Assembly: GCA_038258215.1 (NCBI GenBank)
Contig: JBBSQC010000005.1
Coordinates: forward strand, 70,979-134,978
Source: Fodinibacter sp038258215
GTDB lineage: Bacteria > Actinomycetota > Actinomycetes > Actinomycetales > Dermatophilaceae
Direction: 5' to 3'
Length of the DNA stretch: 64,000 nucleotides
Positions 45,358-53,496 of the stretch are shown piece by piece (the first letter of the stretch is position 1; each line of letters starts with the position of its first letter). A model generated the notes under the pieces. That model ran no database searches. It saw nothing but the letters and a program-made list of their open reading frames with translations, and was not told the DNA's origin. Made by a program: the position numbers and the translations under genes.

Positions 45358-47081
45358 GGCGTCATCTCCTCAAGGTGCAACGGCACGGCAGCCTCGGCGG
45401 CGTCCTCGCCGGCGAGCCGAGATGCCGCGGCAATGTCTGCCGGAGCGAAGCGCGCCAACACCTCGTCATCAAGTCGGGCGCCGCGGGGACCGAACAACGC
45501 CAGGAACTGTGCGGCGGTCAGTTGGGTGCCCTGGCGGGCGAAGAACGCCTTGAGCCGCAGCAGGTTGGGCAGATGCCGGGGCGCGAAGGTGGCCAGCGGA
45601 CACAGCAGACACACCCATGGTCGAGCCGGGCAGAGGGTGCCGGCCGGGGCGTGCGGGCTGTTCAGTGGTGCGGCGCATGCGGCGACGAACACGTCCTGTT
45701 GCCCAGTCAGCAGCGCGGTGATCGCGTCGGCGTCCAGCTTGGCCTGTTCGACCAGCGCCGGGAAGCTCGCTGCGAACTCGGCCGCGTCCTCACCGGTGAC
45801 GACGACCGGTGCCTTGGCCTTGCGCCGTAGATCGGTCTGGGCCTGTTCGATGATCGTGTCGAGGGACTCGAGCTGGGCGGGGGTGTGTGAGTGCAGGTAG
45901 TGATCGCCTTCCACCTGGGCGCTGTGGTTGGGGTCGATCGTGCTGCGCCCGGTCCAGCTCGTGCGGTCGCGTCGGTGCTGATAGGTGGCGCGGATCCGGC
46001 CGCCGTGAAGCCGCAGCGGCTGACCGCCGTCGTCGAGCAGCCCGGCCGTGGCGATGAACGCGGCGCGGTGGGCCTGGGTGCGGGGGCTGGTGAGGATCAG
46101 GCCGTGCGCCATGCCGTGGTCACCCGCCGGCACGTAGAGCCACAGGTTGTTCGCGTCCTCGCCGGTGTGCTCGCGCAGCGGCGCGCTGTGCTCGAGCCAG
46201 CGCTCCAGCAGCCGCACCGCGTCGCGGGGCAGGTTCAGCGCCTCGGCGCCAGTGCGGCCCTTGGTGTAGGACAGGAGGATCGTGTCAGCAGAGGTGTGGG
46301 TGATGTCGGTCAGGGTGAGTGCGTCGATGCCGTCCGGGACGATGCCGGTGCGCATCGCGAACAGCGTCAGGTAGGCCAACGCCGTGTCCGCGTCGGGATA
46401 GAGCGCGCGGCGGATCGCGAGGACCTCGCTGCGATTCGTGCTGCTTGCGGGGGCGCGGTCGAGCCGGGCCAGGGTTGTGGCCGCGCGGACCGGGCCGGTG
46501 CGGTGGATCAGCCAGGTCAGGTTGTCGGCGGTGGCGCCGTGCTCGACCGGATCCGTGCCACGCCCAACGGCCTGCACCGCGCGCGCTTGATCGCGTCCTG
46601 CTGACCGGATGATCTCGGTGCAGGCCACGGTGAGCCGTCGCCACTCGCCGTCGGAGTATGGCGGGTGAGGTCGGCTCTTGACGATCTGGTTGATCCGTCG
46701 TCCCTGTAGGTGCCGGCCGATGCCGGCATCCAGCGCGCCTCCGGTCGCGACATAGGCGGCCAGCACGGCCCGGATGCGTCGCTCCCGGTGGAAGTCGCAG
46801 CTCAACCAGTACTCGATGATCATCGCGGTGCTCAGCTGGCCGAGGCCGCCGGCGAACCCGGCCGCGTGCAGCTCACGCACCATCCGCCGCGCCGTCTGCA
46901 CGTATTGCATCGCGACCGACTGGGTCCGGATCGGCCCATGCGGGTGGGTCGCCGCCGCTAGACCCGCCGCGAGGTCGGCGGCCAGCGACTGGTTGGGCAG
47001 ATCATCCATGCGCCGCCGATAGATGACGCCGCCGGGCAGCGTGAACAACACAGCCAGCGGCGCCTCGATCACCGCAGGCAT
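45354..47081 (-). CDS. Tyrosine recombinase-type protein, second of trio (TnpB-like)
   Basis: 575 residues from ATG 47081, with GAGGA upstream; overlaps the end of the first recombinase gene by 13 bases. The region 'LFAMRTGIVPDGIDALTLTDI' corresponds to integrase Arg I and 'PLRLHGGRIRATYQHRRDR' to box II; 'PNHSAQVEGDHYLHSHT' may hold the Tyr. A C-terminal cluster 'CPARPWVCLLCPLATFAPRH' could bind zinc. Some catalytic residues are hard to place, so it may be a degenerate partner, as TnpB-like members often diverge. Confidence 0.75.
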   Translation of the reverse strand: MPAVIEAPLAVLFTLPGGVIYRRRMDDLPNQSLAADLAAGLAAATHPHGPIRTQSVAMQYVQTARRMVRELHAAGFAGGLGQLSTAMIIEYWLSCDFHRERRIRAVLAAYVATGGALDAGIGRHLQGRRINQIVKSRPHPPYSDGEWRRLTVACTEIIRSAGRDQARAVQAVGRGTDPVEHGATADNLTWLIHRTGPVRAATTLARLDRAPASSTNRSEVLAIRRALYPDADTALAYLTLFAMRTGIVPDGIDALTLTDITHTSADTILLSYTKGRTGAEALNLPRDAVRLLERWLEHSAPLREHTGEDANNLWLYVPAGDHGMAHGLILTSPRTQAHRAAFIATAGLLDDGGQPLRLHGGRIRATYQHRRDRTSWTGRSTIDPNHSAQVEGDHYLHSHTPAQLESLDTIIEQAQTDLRRKAKAPVVVTGEDAAEFAASFPALVEQAKLDADAITALLTGQQDVFVAACAAPLNSPHAPAGTLCPARPWVCLLCPLATFAPRHLPNLLRLKAFFARQGTQLTAAQFLALFGPRGARLDDEVLARFAPADIAAASRLAGEDAAEAAVPLHLEEMTP

Positions 47082-48532
47082 CGGAGTTCCTCGCCAGGCT
47101 CGCCCGGCGCCGTTGGCTGGACACACCCGCTCGGGTCGGCGGCGGTGTAGGCGTCGCGGTAGATCCGCTGCGTGTCCAGCAGATGCAAATAGGTCTGGGT
47201 GGTGGCCGCGCTGGCATGCCCGAGCAGGTCACGCAGCACCAGCAAAGGGTCGGCCTTCGTCAAATACAGCGCCAGCGCGGCATCACCGCCGGTGTCGCTC
47301 ACCAGTCGGGCAGCCTGCTGGTAGTAGCCAGCGACCAGCCGTTCCAGGGTGTGCATCGCGAACGTGTGCCGGGTCATGTGTGGGTGCACGTGCGGGAAGC
47401 CCGGCTCGAACCGTGCCCGGATACGGGCCGAGGTCCGCGCCAAGACGCTGGCCCAGTCCACGAACGGACGTCCGGCAGCCTGCACCGCCAGCAGCGCGCT
47501 GCCCCCGCCCGGTGCCACCAGCCTCAGCCGCTCGCCCGGGGTGAGTGAGCACCAGCGGCGACCGGTGCCGTTGATCAGGGCACCGTCGTAGGTCGGCTCT
47601 TCGATGCGCAGCGGATGCTCGGGCAGCCAGCGCGAAGCACACACCGTCGCCGCACGCTCCAGGTTGACGTAGTCGCGTACCCGGGCCAGCGCGTCGTAGT
47701 CGATCCACGACGACCGTCCTCGCCCGCCCTTCGCAGTGGCCCGGGCTATCCGCAGCGGCACCGGGACCGGCGTGCGTCGAGCCGGCAGCGGCGGCACCTC
47801 GAACACCGTCAGGTAGGTGAACTCCCCGGCGCGCAGGCCACTGGCCAGCGCCAGCCCGATCACCGCGGCGTTGCGACCCGTCTCCCGACCGCAGAACTGG
47901 ACGTCGCGGACACCTGTCGGGTCGTTGCCAGCCAGCGCGTTCATCAACAACTGCACATACGGCTGCTCGAGGTACTTGCGGGCGGCGTGCCCATTGCCGC
48001 CGCGCACGGTGGCCAGGTTGCGGGTGATCTGCACCCGCGCGCCGTCCGGGCGTGTGATCATCTGCTGGGCGTAGGAGAACGGCACCGCGGCCACGTGCCC
48101 CTCGGCCGCCGCCCAGGTGTAGAACGCCGACAGCGTCTTCACCGCCAGGTTCCAGCTCGCCGGAGCCAGCCGTGCCTTCGCCGGCCCGGACAACCGATGC
48201 TCGGCATACGCCGACAACGCCTCCCTCAGCTGGCGGCGATCGCCGAACGTCTCCAACCCATGCGAATCGAGGAACTCGACCCACGCCTTGAGCACCCCCG
48301 CGTACGTCCGCCAGGTGCGCGGGCTGGGTGCGCCGCTAACCGGCAACTCTCGCAGCCACCGGTTGATCACCGTCGCCGGGCGCGGACCATGCTCATCCTC
48401 GAACCTCAGATCCTCATCGATCAGCACCGGCATGCCAGCCCGGATCAGCGGCCGACCGCGCAGATCCCACTCTCCGCAGGCGGCCGGGTCGAAGTAATGA
48501 AGAAGCACAAGCGTTAGCCAAGCCGTGGCCAC
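47069..48532 (-). CDS. Tyrosine recombinase, first of trio (TnpA-like)
   Basis: 487 residues; the GTG at 48532 is used, but a later start is possible because no clear ribosome site is seen. An N-terminal SAM-like DNA-binding region (~60-165, 'SPRTWRTYAGVLKAWVEFLDSHGL') precedes the catalytic domain: 'ALASGLRAGEFTYLTVFE' (Arg I), 'HPHMTRHTFAMHTLERL' (HxxR) and 'LLGHASAATTQTYLHL' (His and nucleophilic Tyr). All key residues are present, so this is the likely active integrase. Element-end motifs TGAGACAC lie 15-80 bp upstream of its start. Confidence 0.87.
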   Translation of the reverse strand: MATAWLTLVLLHYFDPAACGEWDLRGRPLIRAGMPVLIDEDLRFEDEHGPRPATVINRWLRELPVSGAPSPRTWRTYAGVLKAWVEFLDSHGLETFGDRRQLREALSAYAEHRLSGPAKARLAPASWNLAVKTLSAFYTWAAAEGHVAAVPFSYAQQMITRPDGARVQITRNLATVRGGNGHAARKYLEQPYVQLLMNALAGNDPTGVRDVQFCGRETGRNAAVIGLALASGLRAGEFTYLTVFEVPPLPARRTPVPVPLRIARATAKGGRGRSSWIDYDALARVRDYVNLERAATVCASRWLPEHPLRIEEPTYDGALINGTGRRWCSLTPGERLRLVAPGGGSALLAVQAAGRPFVDWASVLARTSARIRARFEPGFPHVHPHMTRHTFAMHTLERLVAGYYQQAARLVSDTGGDAALALYLTKADPLLVLRDLLGHASAATTQTYLHLLDTQRIYRDAYTAADPSGCVQPTAPGEPGEELRCLR

Positions 48533-48637
48533 TGACAGTGCTGATGTGAGACACGCCTCAGTGCCTGAGCTAACGCAGCACGGGCCCCTCGATCAACGAC
48601 TCGATGAGACACGGCGAGTAAGCGGAGATAACGCCCG

Positions 48638-49184
48638 GGTCAGCACCGACCGGCAGGACCTGGCAGCCCAGCTCGCCGAGCTCACCCGCATGGGCATCGA
48701 ACCAGCGCGGGTATACACCGACAAGCGGACCGGGAAGGCAACCACCGACCGGCCAGGACTGCGCGAGGCCATCGCGGCCGTCCGCGCCGGTGACGTCCTG
48801 GTCGTCACCCGGTTGGACCGGCTCGCCAGGTCAGTCCCGGACGCCCGAGACATCGTCGCCAAGTTGTACGAGCAGGGCGCTGCCCTGCAGATCGGATCAT
48901 CGGTGCACGATCCGAACGACGCCGTGGGCCGGTTCCTGTTCAACGCGTTGGCGATGGTCGCCGAGTTTGAGGCGGACCTGATCTCCCAACGGACCAAGGA
49001 GGGCTTGGCCATCGCCAAAGCCAAGGGGAAGATGCAGGGCAAGCCCCCTAAGCTGCGTGGGAGGCGGGCGGAGAAGCTGAGAGAGGACTTCGACTCCGGG
49101 GAGTACACGATGGTTGAACTGGCCCGCGACTACGGGGTCTCGCGGGCCACGATCTACCGCACCCTGAAACGGGTGCCGACGTGA
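48638..49184 (+). pseudogene. Serine resolvase, 3' fragment
   Basis: This piece supplies 'VSTDRQDLAAQLAELTRMGI' onwards, 'DVLVVTRLDRLARSVPDARD', the helix 'ALAMVAEFEADLISQRTKEG' and a C-terminal HTH 'YTMVELARDYGVSRATIYRT'. It lacks its start and the first ten residues, which are at 41885-41913. A spurious upstream extension reaches 48525 through the element end. Rejoined, the protein has 191 residues, typical for a Tn3/Hin-type resolvase. The product here should be inactive unless the element excises. Confidence 0.87.
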
Positions 49185-49366
49185 GCGCCGACTTCTACCT
49201 CGGGGTCGTGGCCGGGATCGGACTCAGCCTCATCTGGTCCTGGGTCTGGGCTCGAGCACAGTGGCGACGACACCACCACTCGCCCGCTGCCCGCCCCGTC
49301 CCGCATGACGCAGAGCCGGACACCGCCACTCCCCCGCCTGATCTGCGGGCAGGACCGGATGCCTGA
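49181..49366 (+). CDS. Small membrane protein after the resolvase
   Basis: 61 residues from GTG 49181, overlapping the resolvase stop as GTGA. Residues ~5-25 ('FYLGVVAGIGLSLIWSWVWA') form one membrane helix; the rest is His/Pro-rich and cytosolic. Its end overlaps the next gene's ATG by eight bases, so resolvase, this peptide and the HTH protein were one translational run. Unknown function. Confidence 0.55.
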   Translation: MSADFYLGVVAGIGLSLIWSWVWARAQWRRHHHSPAARPVPHDAEPDTATPPPDLRAGPDA

Positions 49367-49981
49367 GCACTACCGGGCGCTGACTGGCTCACCCGCCGGC
49401 GCGATGGCGAGTCGGACGCGCTCATCGCCTGGCGTGCCGGCGTCACCGAGGGCACCGTGCGACGCGCAACCACCCCGTTCGGGCCCTTCCCACCACCGAC
49501 GCGCGTTCTGGGCGCCAGGCAGGTGTTGGCCGGGCACTTCAACGAGCGAACCCACCGGTGGGTCGCACGACGCCGCGCGGGCGAACGGGTCGTGGACATC
49601 GCCGCTGAGGAAGGCGTCTCCCACCAGCTGGTCAGCCGCTCCACGATCGAGCACGGACCCTTTCCCCCGTATGACATCTACTCGGCCACCCAGTCCGAGT
49701 GGGTCACGCTCCGCCGCGACGGGTGGACGTTGCGCACCATCGCAGAGGCCGCCGGAGTCCCGCCACAGCAGGTGGCGTTCAGCACCAAGGGGCACGGCCC
49801 CTACCCAAAACCCGGGGCGGTACTGCCGCCGGGGGTGATCGGGGTCAGTGACGTGGCGCGTCGTCTCGGCGTCACTCGTAGGACGGCCCTCAGAAGAATC
49901 GACCAAGGGCTGGTCCCGCAACCTGACTTCGTCACCCGAGCCGGAAGCCGGCTATGGCTCTCGTCCACGTTCCCTCAATGA
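49359..49981 (+). pseudogene. Multi-HTH 'HGPFP-repeat' protein, frameshifted
   Basis: ATG 49359 starts 'MPEHYRAL', matching 'MAEQYRSL' of the paralogue at 58.3-59.0 kb; one base is then missing near 49383 (CTG-AC-TGG against CTTGGCTGG) and the true frame continues 'WLTRRRDGESDALIAWRAGV' to the stop at 49981. The rest encodes two more HTH-like modules each ending in GPFP ('VSHQLVSRSTIEHGPFP', 'VPPQQVAFSTKGHGPYP') and a C-terminal excisionase-like wHTH 'VIGVSDVARRLGVTRRTALR'. Unlike the paralogue it has no zinc finger. An internal GTG at 49457 could still yield the last 174 residues. Confidence 0.65.
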
Positions 49982-50041
49982 GGCCCCCACCTCGAGTCGG
50001 CCCGTCCCCGACCGTGCCGAACGCCCTTGGCGTGAGGGTGA

Positions 50042-50761
50042 TTAGGTGACGGAAGCGTCGCCGTCCCGCGACGGCGGGACGGCCGGGGTGAAGCCCTGCC
50101 CGGCGAGCCACGCACGGGCTCGACCGCGGGACCTGTCCTCGCTGTAGGCGTGCCACCGCTCGGCACCCTCGGGGCGCGACCACAAGACGTCCTTGAACCG
50201 GCGGAACGCGCCACGTCCGCTGATCGCAACGGTGAGCAGTTCGGCCAGCCCGGGATCGGTGAGGGTGTCGATGAACCGTTCCATGTCGCGGTAACCCGGC
50301 CGGGACCCCTCGCAGTGAACCCACAGCCAGCGCGAATCGTCCTCCTCCTCCTCGTCGTCCTCTTCGTCATCGTCGTCGTAGGCGGTGGGCCAGATTTGCC
50401 CGGTGCGCAGGTCGATTCGTCCCCCTCCTTGGGCTGGGTCTCCCTCCAGGACCATGGAGAGCTCCTCCAGGTCCACCGGCGCCGAGACCAGAGCTGTTGA
50501 AGGTCCACCGAGCGCGGCCGTCAACGCGTCGGCCAGTTCGACGTCGCCGTCCCAGCCACGGCGGTGCAGTTCCGTCACGGATCGGTGGGCCACGCCGTCA
50601 GCGCCGGCCGCTCCGCTCCCGAGAGCTACCAGTACGGCGTCCCCGACCATCTGGAGGACCTCGCGCGGCCACACCCCAGAGTCCAGGACGGCCACCGCTC
50701 CGAGACCATCACCGCGGTAGGTAGCCCCCCGCAGCTCCGCACGACGCTCCGCCAATGACAT
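50042..50761 (-). CDS. UPF0158 family protein
   Basis: 239 residues from ATG 50761. The C-terminal half, 'YRDMERFIDTLTDPGLAELL', 'RFKDVLWSRPEGAERWHAYS' and 'RARAWLAGQGF', fits UPF0158. A Asp/Glu run (~128-143) separates it from an N-terminal part with 'VTELHRRGWDGDVELADALTAALG'. Function unknown; frequent on actinobacterial mobile DNA. Convergent with the HTH gene and divergent from the DUF6933 gene. Confidence 0.7.
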   Translation of the reverse strand: MSLAERRAELRGATYRGDGLGAVAVLDSGVWPREVLQMVGDAVLVALGSGAAGADGVAHRSVTELHRRGWDGDVELADALTAALGGPSTALVSAPVDLEELSMVLEGDPAQGGGRIDLRTGQIWPTAYDDDDEEDDEEEEDDSRWLWVHCEGSRPGYRDMERFIDTLTDPGLAELLTVAISGRGAFRRFKDVLWSRPEGAERWHAYSEDRSRGRARAWLAGQGFTPAVPPSRDGDASVT

Positions 50762-50808
50762 GGCGACATTGTCACCCCACCTCCCGTGCCCTTGAAAGGA
50801 TGAGGACC

Positions 50809-51306
50809 GTGGTGATCATCCGGGCAACCCGCACACTGCTCCAGCGCCTCGGGCCGCCGAACGCCGCCGACGAGGTCTCCACCACGATGCTCGGGGACTG
50901 GTACGCCACCGCGCTGACGTGGCGACCGCGACAGGTCGCGCTGCTGGTCAGCCAGCACACCCTGCTCCCGGTGTTGATGCCACTGGCCCCAGCGGCAACC
51001 CTCCTCGACCGCTTCCCCGCCCACCTGGCCGAGGTCCTCACCGCCCACGCGGTGCCCGCACCGTTGGTCACCGCCGAGACCAAGGAGGCGACCTCCCATC
51101 GTCTCGGACCCACCACGGACCGCAGCCTCCGCGGATCCATGAACGAGTTCGCCTTCCTGGCCGAGCACCGCCGGAACGGGCAGGCCGACGTCGGCCTCCT
51201 CGAGCTGTCCCTCGAGCTCTCGAGGACCCCGTGCGGACCCCTGTACGGCCGCCACGTCAGCCCCGACCGGGAACTGGCCGCGCTGGTGGCCAACTCGCCG
51301 AGGTAG
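50809..51306 (+). CDS. DUF6933-like protein
   Basis: 165 residues from GTG 50809, which has AGGATGAGG just upstream; ATG 50800, three codons earlier, is an alternative with poor spacing. 'IIRATRTLLQRLGPPNAADE', 'LGDWYATALTWRPRQVALLV', 'LLPVLMPLAPAATLLDRFPA' and the C-terminal 'SMNEFAFLAEHRRNGQADVG' are typical of DUF6933 proteins. No catalytic motif is known. Its start region is divergent from the UPF0158 gene with ~50 bp between. Confidence 0.7.
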   Translation: MVIIRATRTLLQRLGPPNAADEVSTTMLGDWYATALTWRPRQVALLVSQHTLLPVLMPLAPAATLLDRFPAHLAEVLTAHAVPAPLVTAETKEATSHRLGPTTDRSLRGSMNEFAFLAEHRRNGQADVGLLELSLELSRTPCGPLYGRHVSPDRELAALVANSPR

Positions 51307-51400
51307 TCGGCACCACTGCCCCCGGATGCCAACCTGAGCGACACCCTGCCCCTCCCGGCCGCCGCCGATCCACAGGACAGGATCGCGTCTGGTCCTGCGC

Positions 51401-51853
51401 TCACCAACCTGCGGCGTCGACCTCGCCGTCGCTGAGCGCGTCCAGCGCAGCGTCCAGTGCCCGCTGCCTGCGCCGGTTCGGCTCGTGGTTGGCCTCGGCC
51501 GCGACATACCCCCCGAGCTCCTCCAGCTCATCCTCCGTCGCGGACAGGACCGGCTGCCCCTGGCGGACCCGGATCCGGTACACCAGCCGCTCACAGTCGG
51601 AGTCGAGCAACCGTAGCTCGCGCAGCGTCGCGGCGACCTCCACCGTCAACGCGACCTCGACGACGGGGCGAGTGAGGGTGAGCCCAGAGCGTCGCAGGTC
51701 GAACGGCGTGCCCTCCCACCCAGTGACCAGCCCGCCGTCGCCACAGTGACTGCACCGCCAACGGATCGCGCCAGGTGGGTCAGGCCGAGACACCACCAAC
51801 CAACCAGGGCAACGTCGATGACCAGGTCGCCGACGACACGGCAACGCACTCAT
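51401..51853 (-). CDS. Hypothetical zinc-ribbon-like protein
   Basis: 150 residues from ATG 51853; the frame stays open to 51982 so a longer form is possible. The N-terminal 'PCRRRPGHRRCPGWLVV' and 'IRWRCSHCGDGGLVTGWEGT' hold four Cys that could bind zinc. The C-terminal half, 'ATLRELRLLDSDCERLVYRI' and 'SATEDELEELGGYVAAEANH', is helical and acidic. Related proteins of unknown function occur on actinobacterial plasmids and genomic islands. Confidence 0.6.
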   Translation of the reverse strand: MSALPCRRRPGHRRCPGWLVVSRPDPPGAIRWRCSHCGDGGLVTGWEGTPFDLRRSGLTLTRPVVEVALTVEVAATLRELRLLDSDCERLVYRIRVRQGQPVLSATEDELEELGGYVAAEANHEPNRRRQRALDAALDALSDGEVDAAGW

Positions 51854-52160
51854 CCACCCGATGCCGGCATCCCCCGCCGTCGCTGCCCGAACGATCCCGT
51901 ACAAATGCCCCGCCAACCGGCGAGCCGGACCGGGCGTCGACTCCGACATGTCCATGAAATGGCTCAACTCGGCAACGAACACGCACAGGACTGTATCGAG
52001 GCACAGGACTCAAGCCGGAACGCACTCCCCCGCTCGAACGTCCTCGCGGCGGCATGAGCGGATGGCCGCTGCCCGGCATTTGCGATGATAGGGACCGGCT
52101 GCAGTTGAGTTAAGTGGACATCGCGCGAGCGCGTGCCTTCTGTTGGTGGGCTGGGCGTGA

Positions 52161-52979
52161 TCACGAACCATCACTGCGCGCGGGTGCCGGCAGCCTGAGG
52201 TACCCCCGGAGTGCGAGGAGGCTGGCCGCGACCACTAGGGAGACCATCACTGCCGCCGGCACGGTGTCGGCGGCGCCCGCCCCCATCATCAGGACCATCG
52301 CCGCGATGATGCTCGACCCCATCAGCACCGAGAACATCAGCCACGGCGCCAACCAGAACAGGCCGTGTTCCCGGCCCTTCAGGGCCGCGATCCCACTGAC
52401 GATGAAACCCGGCAGCACCATCGACAGGTCAATCACATGGATCGGGTTCACCCACAACCCAGCATCGGTCAGGCTCGCCGGCGCTGTGCCCGTCAGCAGG
52501 GCCGGCACCAGCTCGCTGAGCCACAAGCCGGCGAACAAGACCCCGGTGGTGATCAGCACCCAAGCCGCAACTGTCCGCGGGCGTCCCCGCGGGTATTGGA
52601 TACCCCCGCCACGCACGTCATTCACGTTGAAGATGACGCCCCAGGAGCTCAGCCCCAACACCGCGACGTAGACCAGGAACAGGTAGTTCAGGTGGACGGC
52701 CACCGCGTACACGATGAACGCATAGATCAGGTACAGCAAGGTGCCGAGCCAGACCCGTGCGGCGAGCTGGGATCCCTTCCGGTAGCGGAGGGCGGCCACG
52801 ACAAGAACGACCACCGCGAGCAGGTTGCCCAGGTCTTGGCCCTTGGCTTGCGTGGCCCAGTTCTCCGTCTCCTGTCCGTAGACCCCAGGGTCAGCGAGCC
52901 CAGCGACACTGGTGAGGACAACCAGTAGCGATATGACCCCTGACCAGGCCAGGACCGATCGGGGCGGCACCGTCGTCAT
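52161..52979 (-). CDS. Multi-pass membrane protein
   Basis: 272 residues from ATG 52979 ('MTTVPPRSVLAWSGVISLLV'). About eight hydrophobic segments: near 10-30, 55-75, 85-105, 107-130, 150-175, 200-220, 230-255. Between the first two lies 'GVYGQETENWATQAKGQDLG', a conserved-looking extracytoplasmic loop. No transporter or enzyme signature is recognised. Codon use resembles the core more than the adjacent decayed DNA. Confidence 0.65.
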   Translation of the reverse strand: MTTVPPRSVLAWSGVISLLVVLTSVAGLADPGVYGQETENWATQAKGQDLGNLLAVVVLVVAALRYRKGSQLAARVWLGTLLYLIYAFIVYAVAVHLNYLFLVYVAVLGLSSWGVIFNVNDVRGGGIQYPRGRPRTVAAWVLITTGVLFAGLWLSELVPALLTGTAPASLTDAGLWVNPIHVIDLSMVLPGFIVSGIAALKGREHGLFWLAPWLMFSVLMGSSIIAAMVLMMGAGAADTVPAAVMVSLVVAASLLALRGYLRLPAPARSDGS

Positions 52980-53129
52980 GCCACCACAGTAGGGCGCACA
53001 AGATCGTGACCTCACCGCCTGCCCGGGCGAGAAACGATGGCCTTCAGTCAGTCACGCCGCCCCAGTCGGCTCCACGTTGTACGCGGCAGTCGCCGTCACG
53101 TACCCGGTGCGGCCCCGGAAGCGGGCGCG

Positions 53130-53435
53130 TCACTCGGGGGCGGTCGCCGCGCGCTGACGCAGGTTCAGCAGCATTTTGCGCATCATCCAGATGTCGCTGA
53201 ACTCAAGAAGGGCTGAGAAGGCTATTGACGGCGAGAACCACTGGTAACGCGAACGTACCCGCGTGATCAGCCGCGTCGATCCGCTATCGGTCTCGTCGAG
53301 CTGCCAGGCCCAGGTCGTGCCTCCCGGCTCTCCGCACACCATGGAGTGCGGCGCATCCATCGAGTGAACCGTCATGCCCTGCTTGCCGTCCGCCCGCCAG
53401 CGATACGCCAACAAGGTGGCCTGAAACAACAACAC
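53130..53435 (-). pseudogene. Truncated SRPBCC-like protein, C-terminal part
   Basis: 101 residues from a possible GTG. 'VHSMDAPHSMVCGEPGGTTW', 'GSTRLITRVRSRYQW' and 'LLEFSDIWMMRKMLLNLRQR' match the C-terminal half of SRPBCC-type proteins; the N-terminal half is missing and the DNA upstream leads into the promoter of the divergent TPR gene. Probably a gene remnant. Confidence 0.5.
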
Positions 53436-53496
53436 CTCGCGGCAATTCCGGATGGATTGGGCGGCGAGGTCGCGGTCTTTGGGTCACCATTCTTGT

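Larger units (their letters stand above)
41914..48637 (-). mobile_element. Tn554/RIT-like element inserted in a resolvase gene
   Basis: 6,724 bp. ACGCCCG occurs at 41907-41913 and again at 48631-48637; deleting one copy with the intervening DNA restores the host resolvase frame. Inside are three tyrosine-recombinase-type genes and a TnpC-like gene, all on the minus strand with overlapping ends, plus a damaged TPR gene. Both ends carry the motif TGAGACAC: at 41925 and 48547 and 48605 on the plus strand and at 42002-42009 inverted. The outermost bases inside each junction are similar when read inwards (CGTTAGTCCG and CGTTATCTCCG). Tn554-family elements are known to integrate site-specifically with three transposition genes. 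Confidence 0.85.

Noticed and set aside
48525..48637. N-terminal extension of the resolvase fragment as real coding sequence
   Set aside because: It lies in the element end, is unlike resolvases, and the true N-terminus is found at 41885-41913.
53130..53435. Complete small protein gene
   Set aside because: It matches only the C-terminal half of SRPBCC proteins, so it is listed as a fragment.
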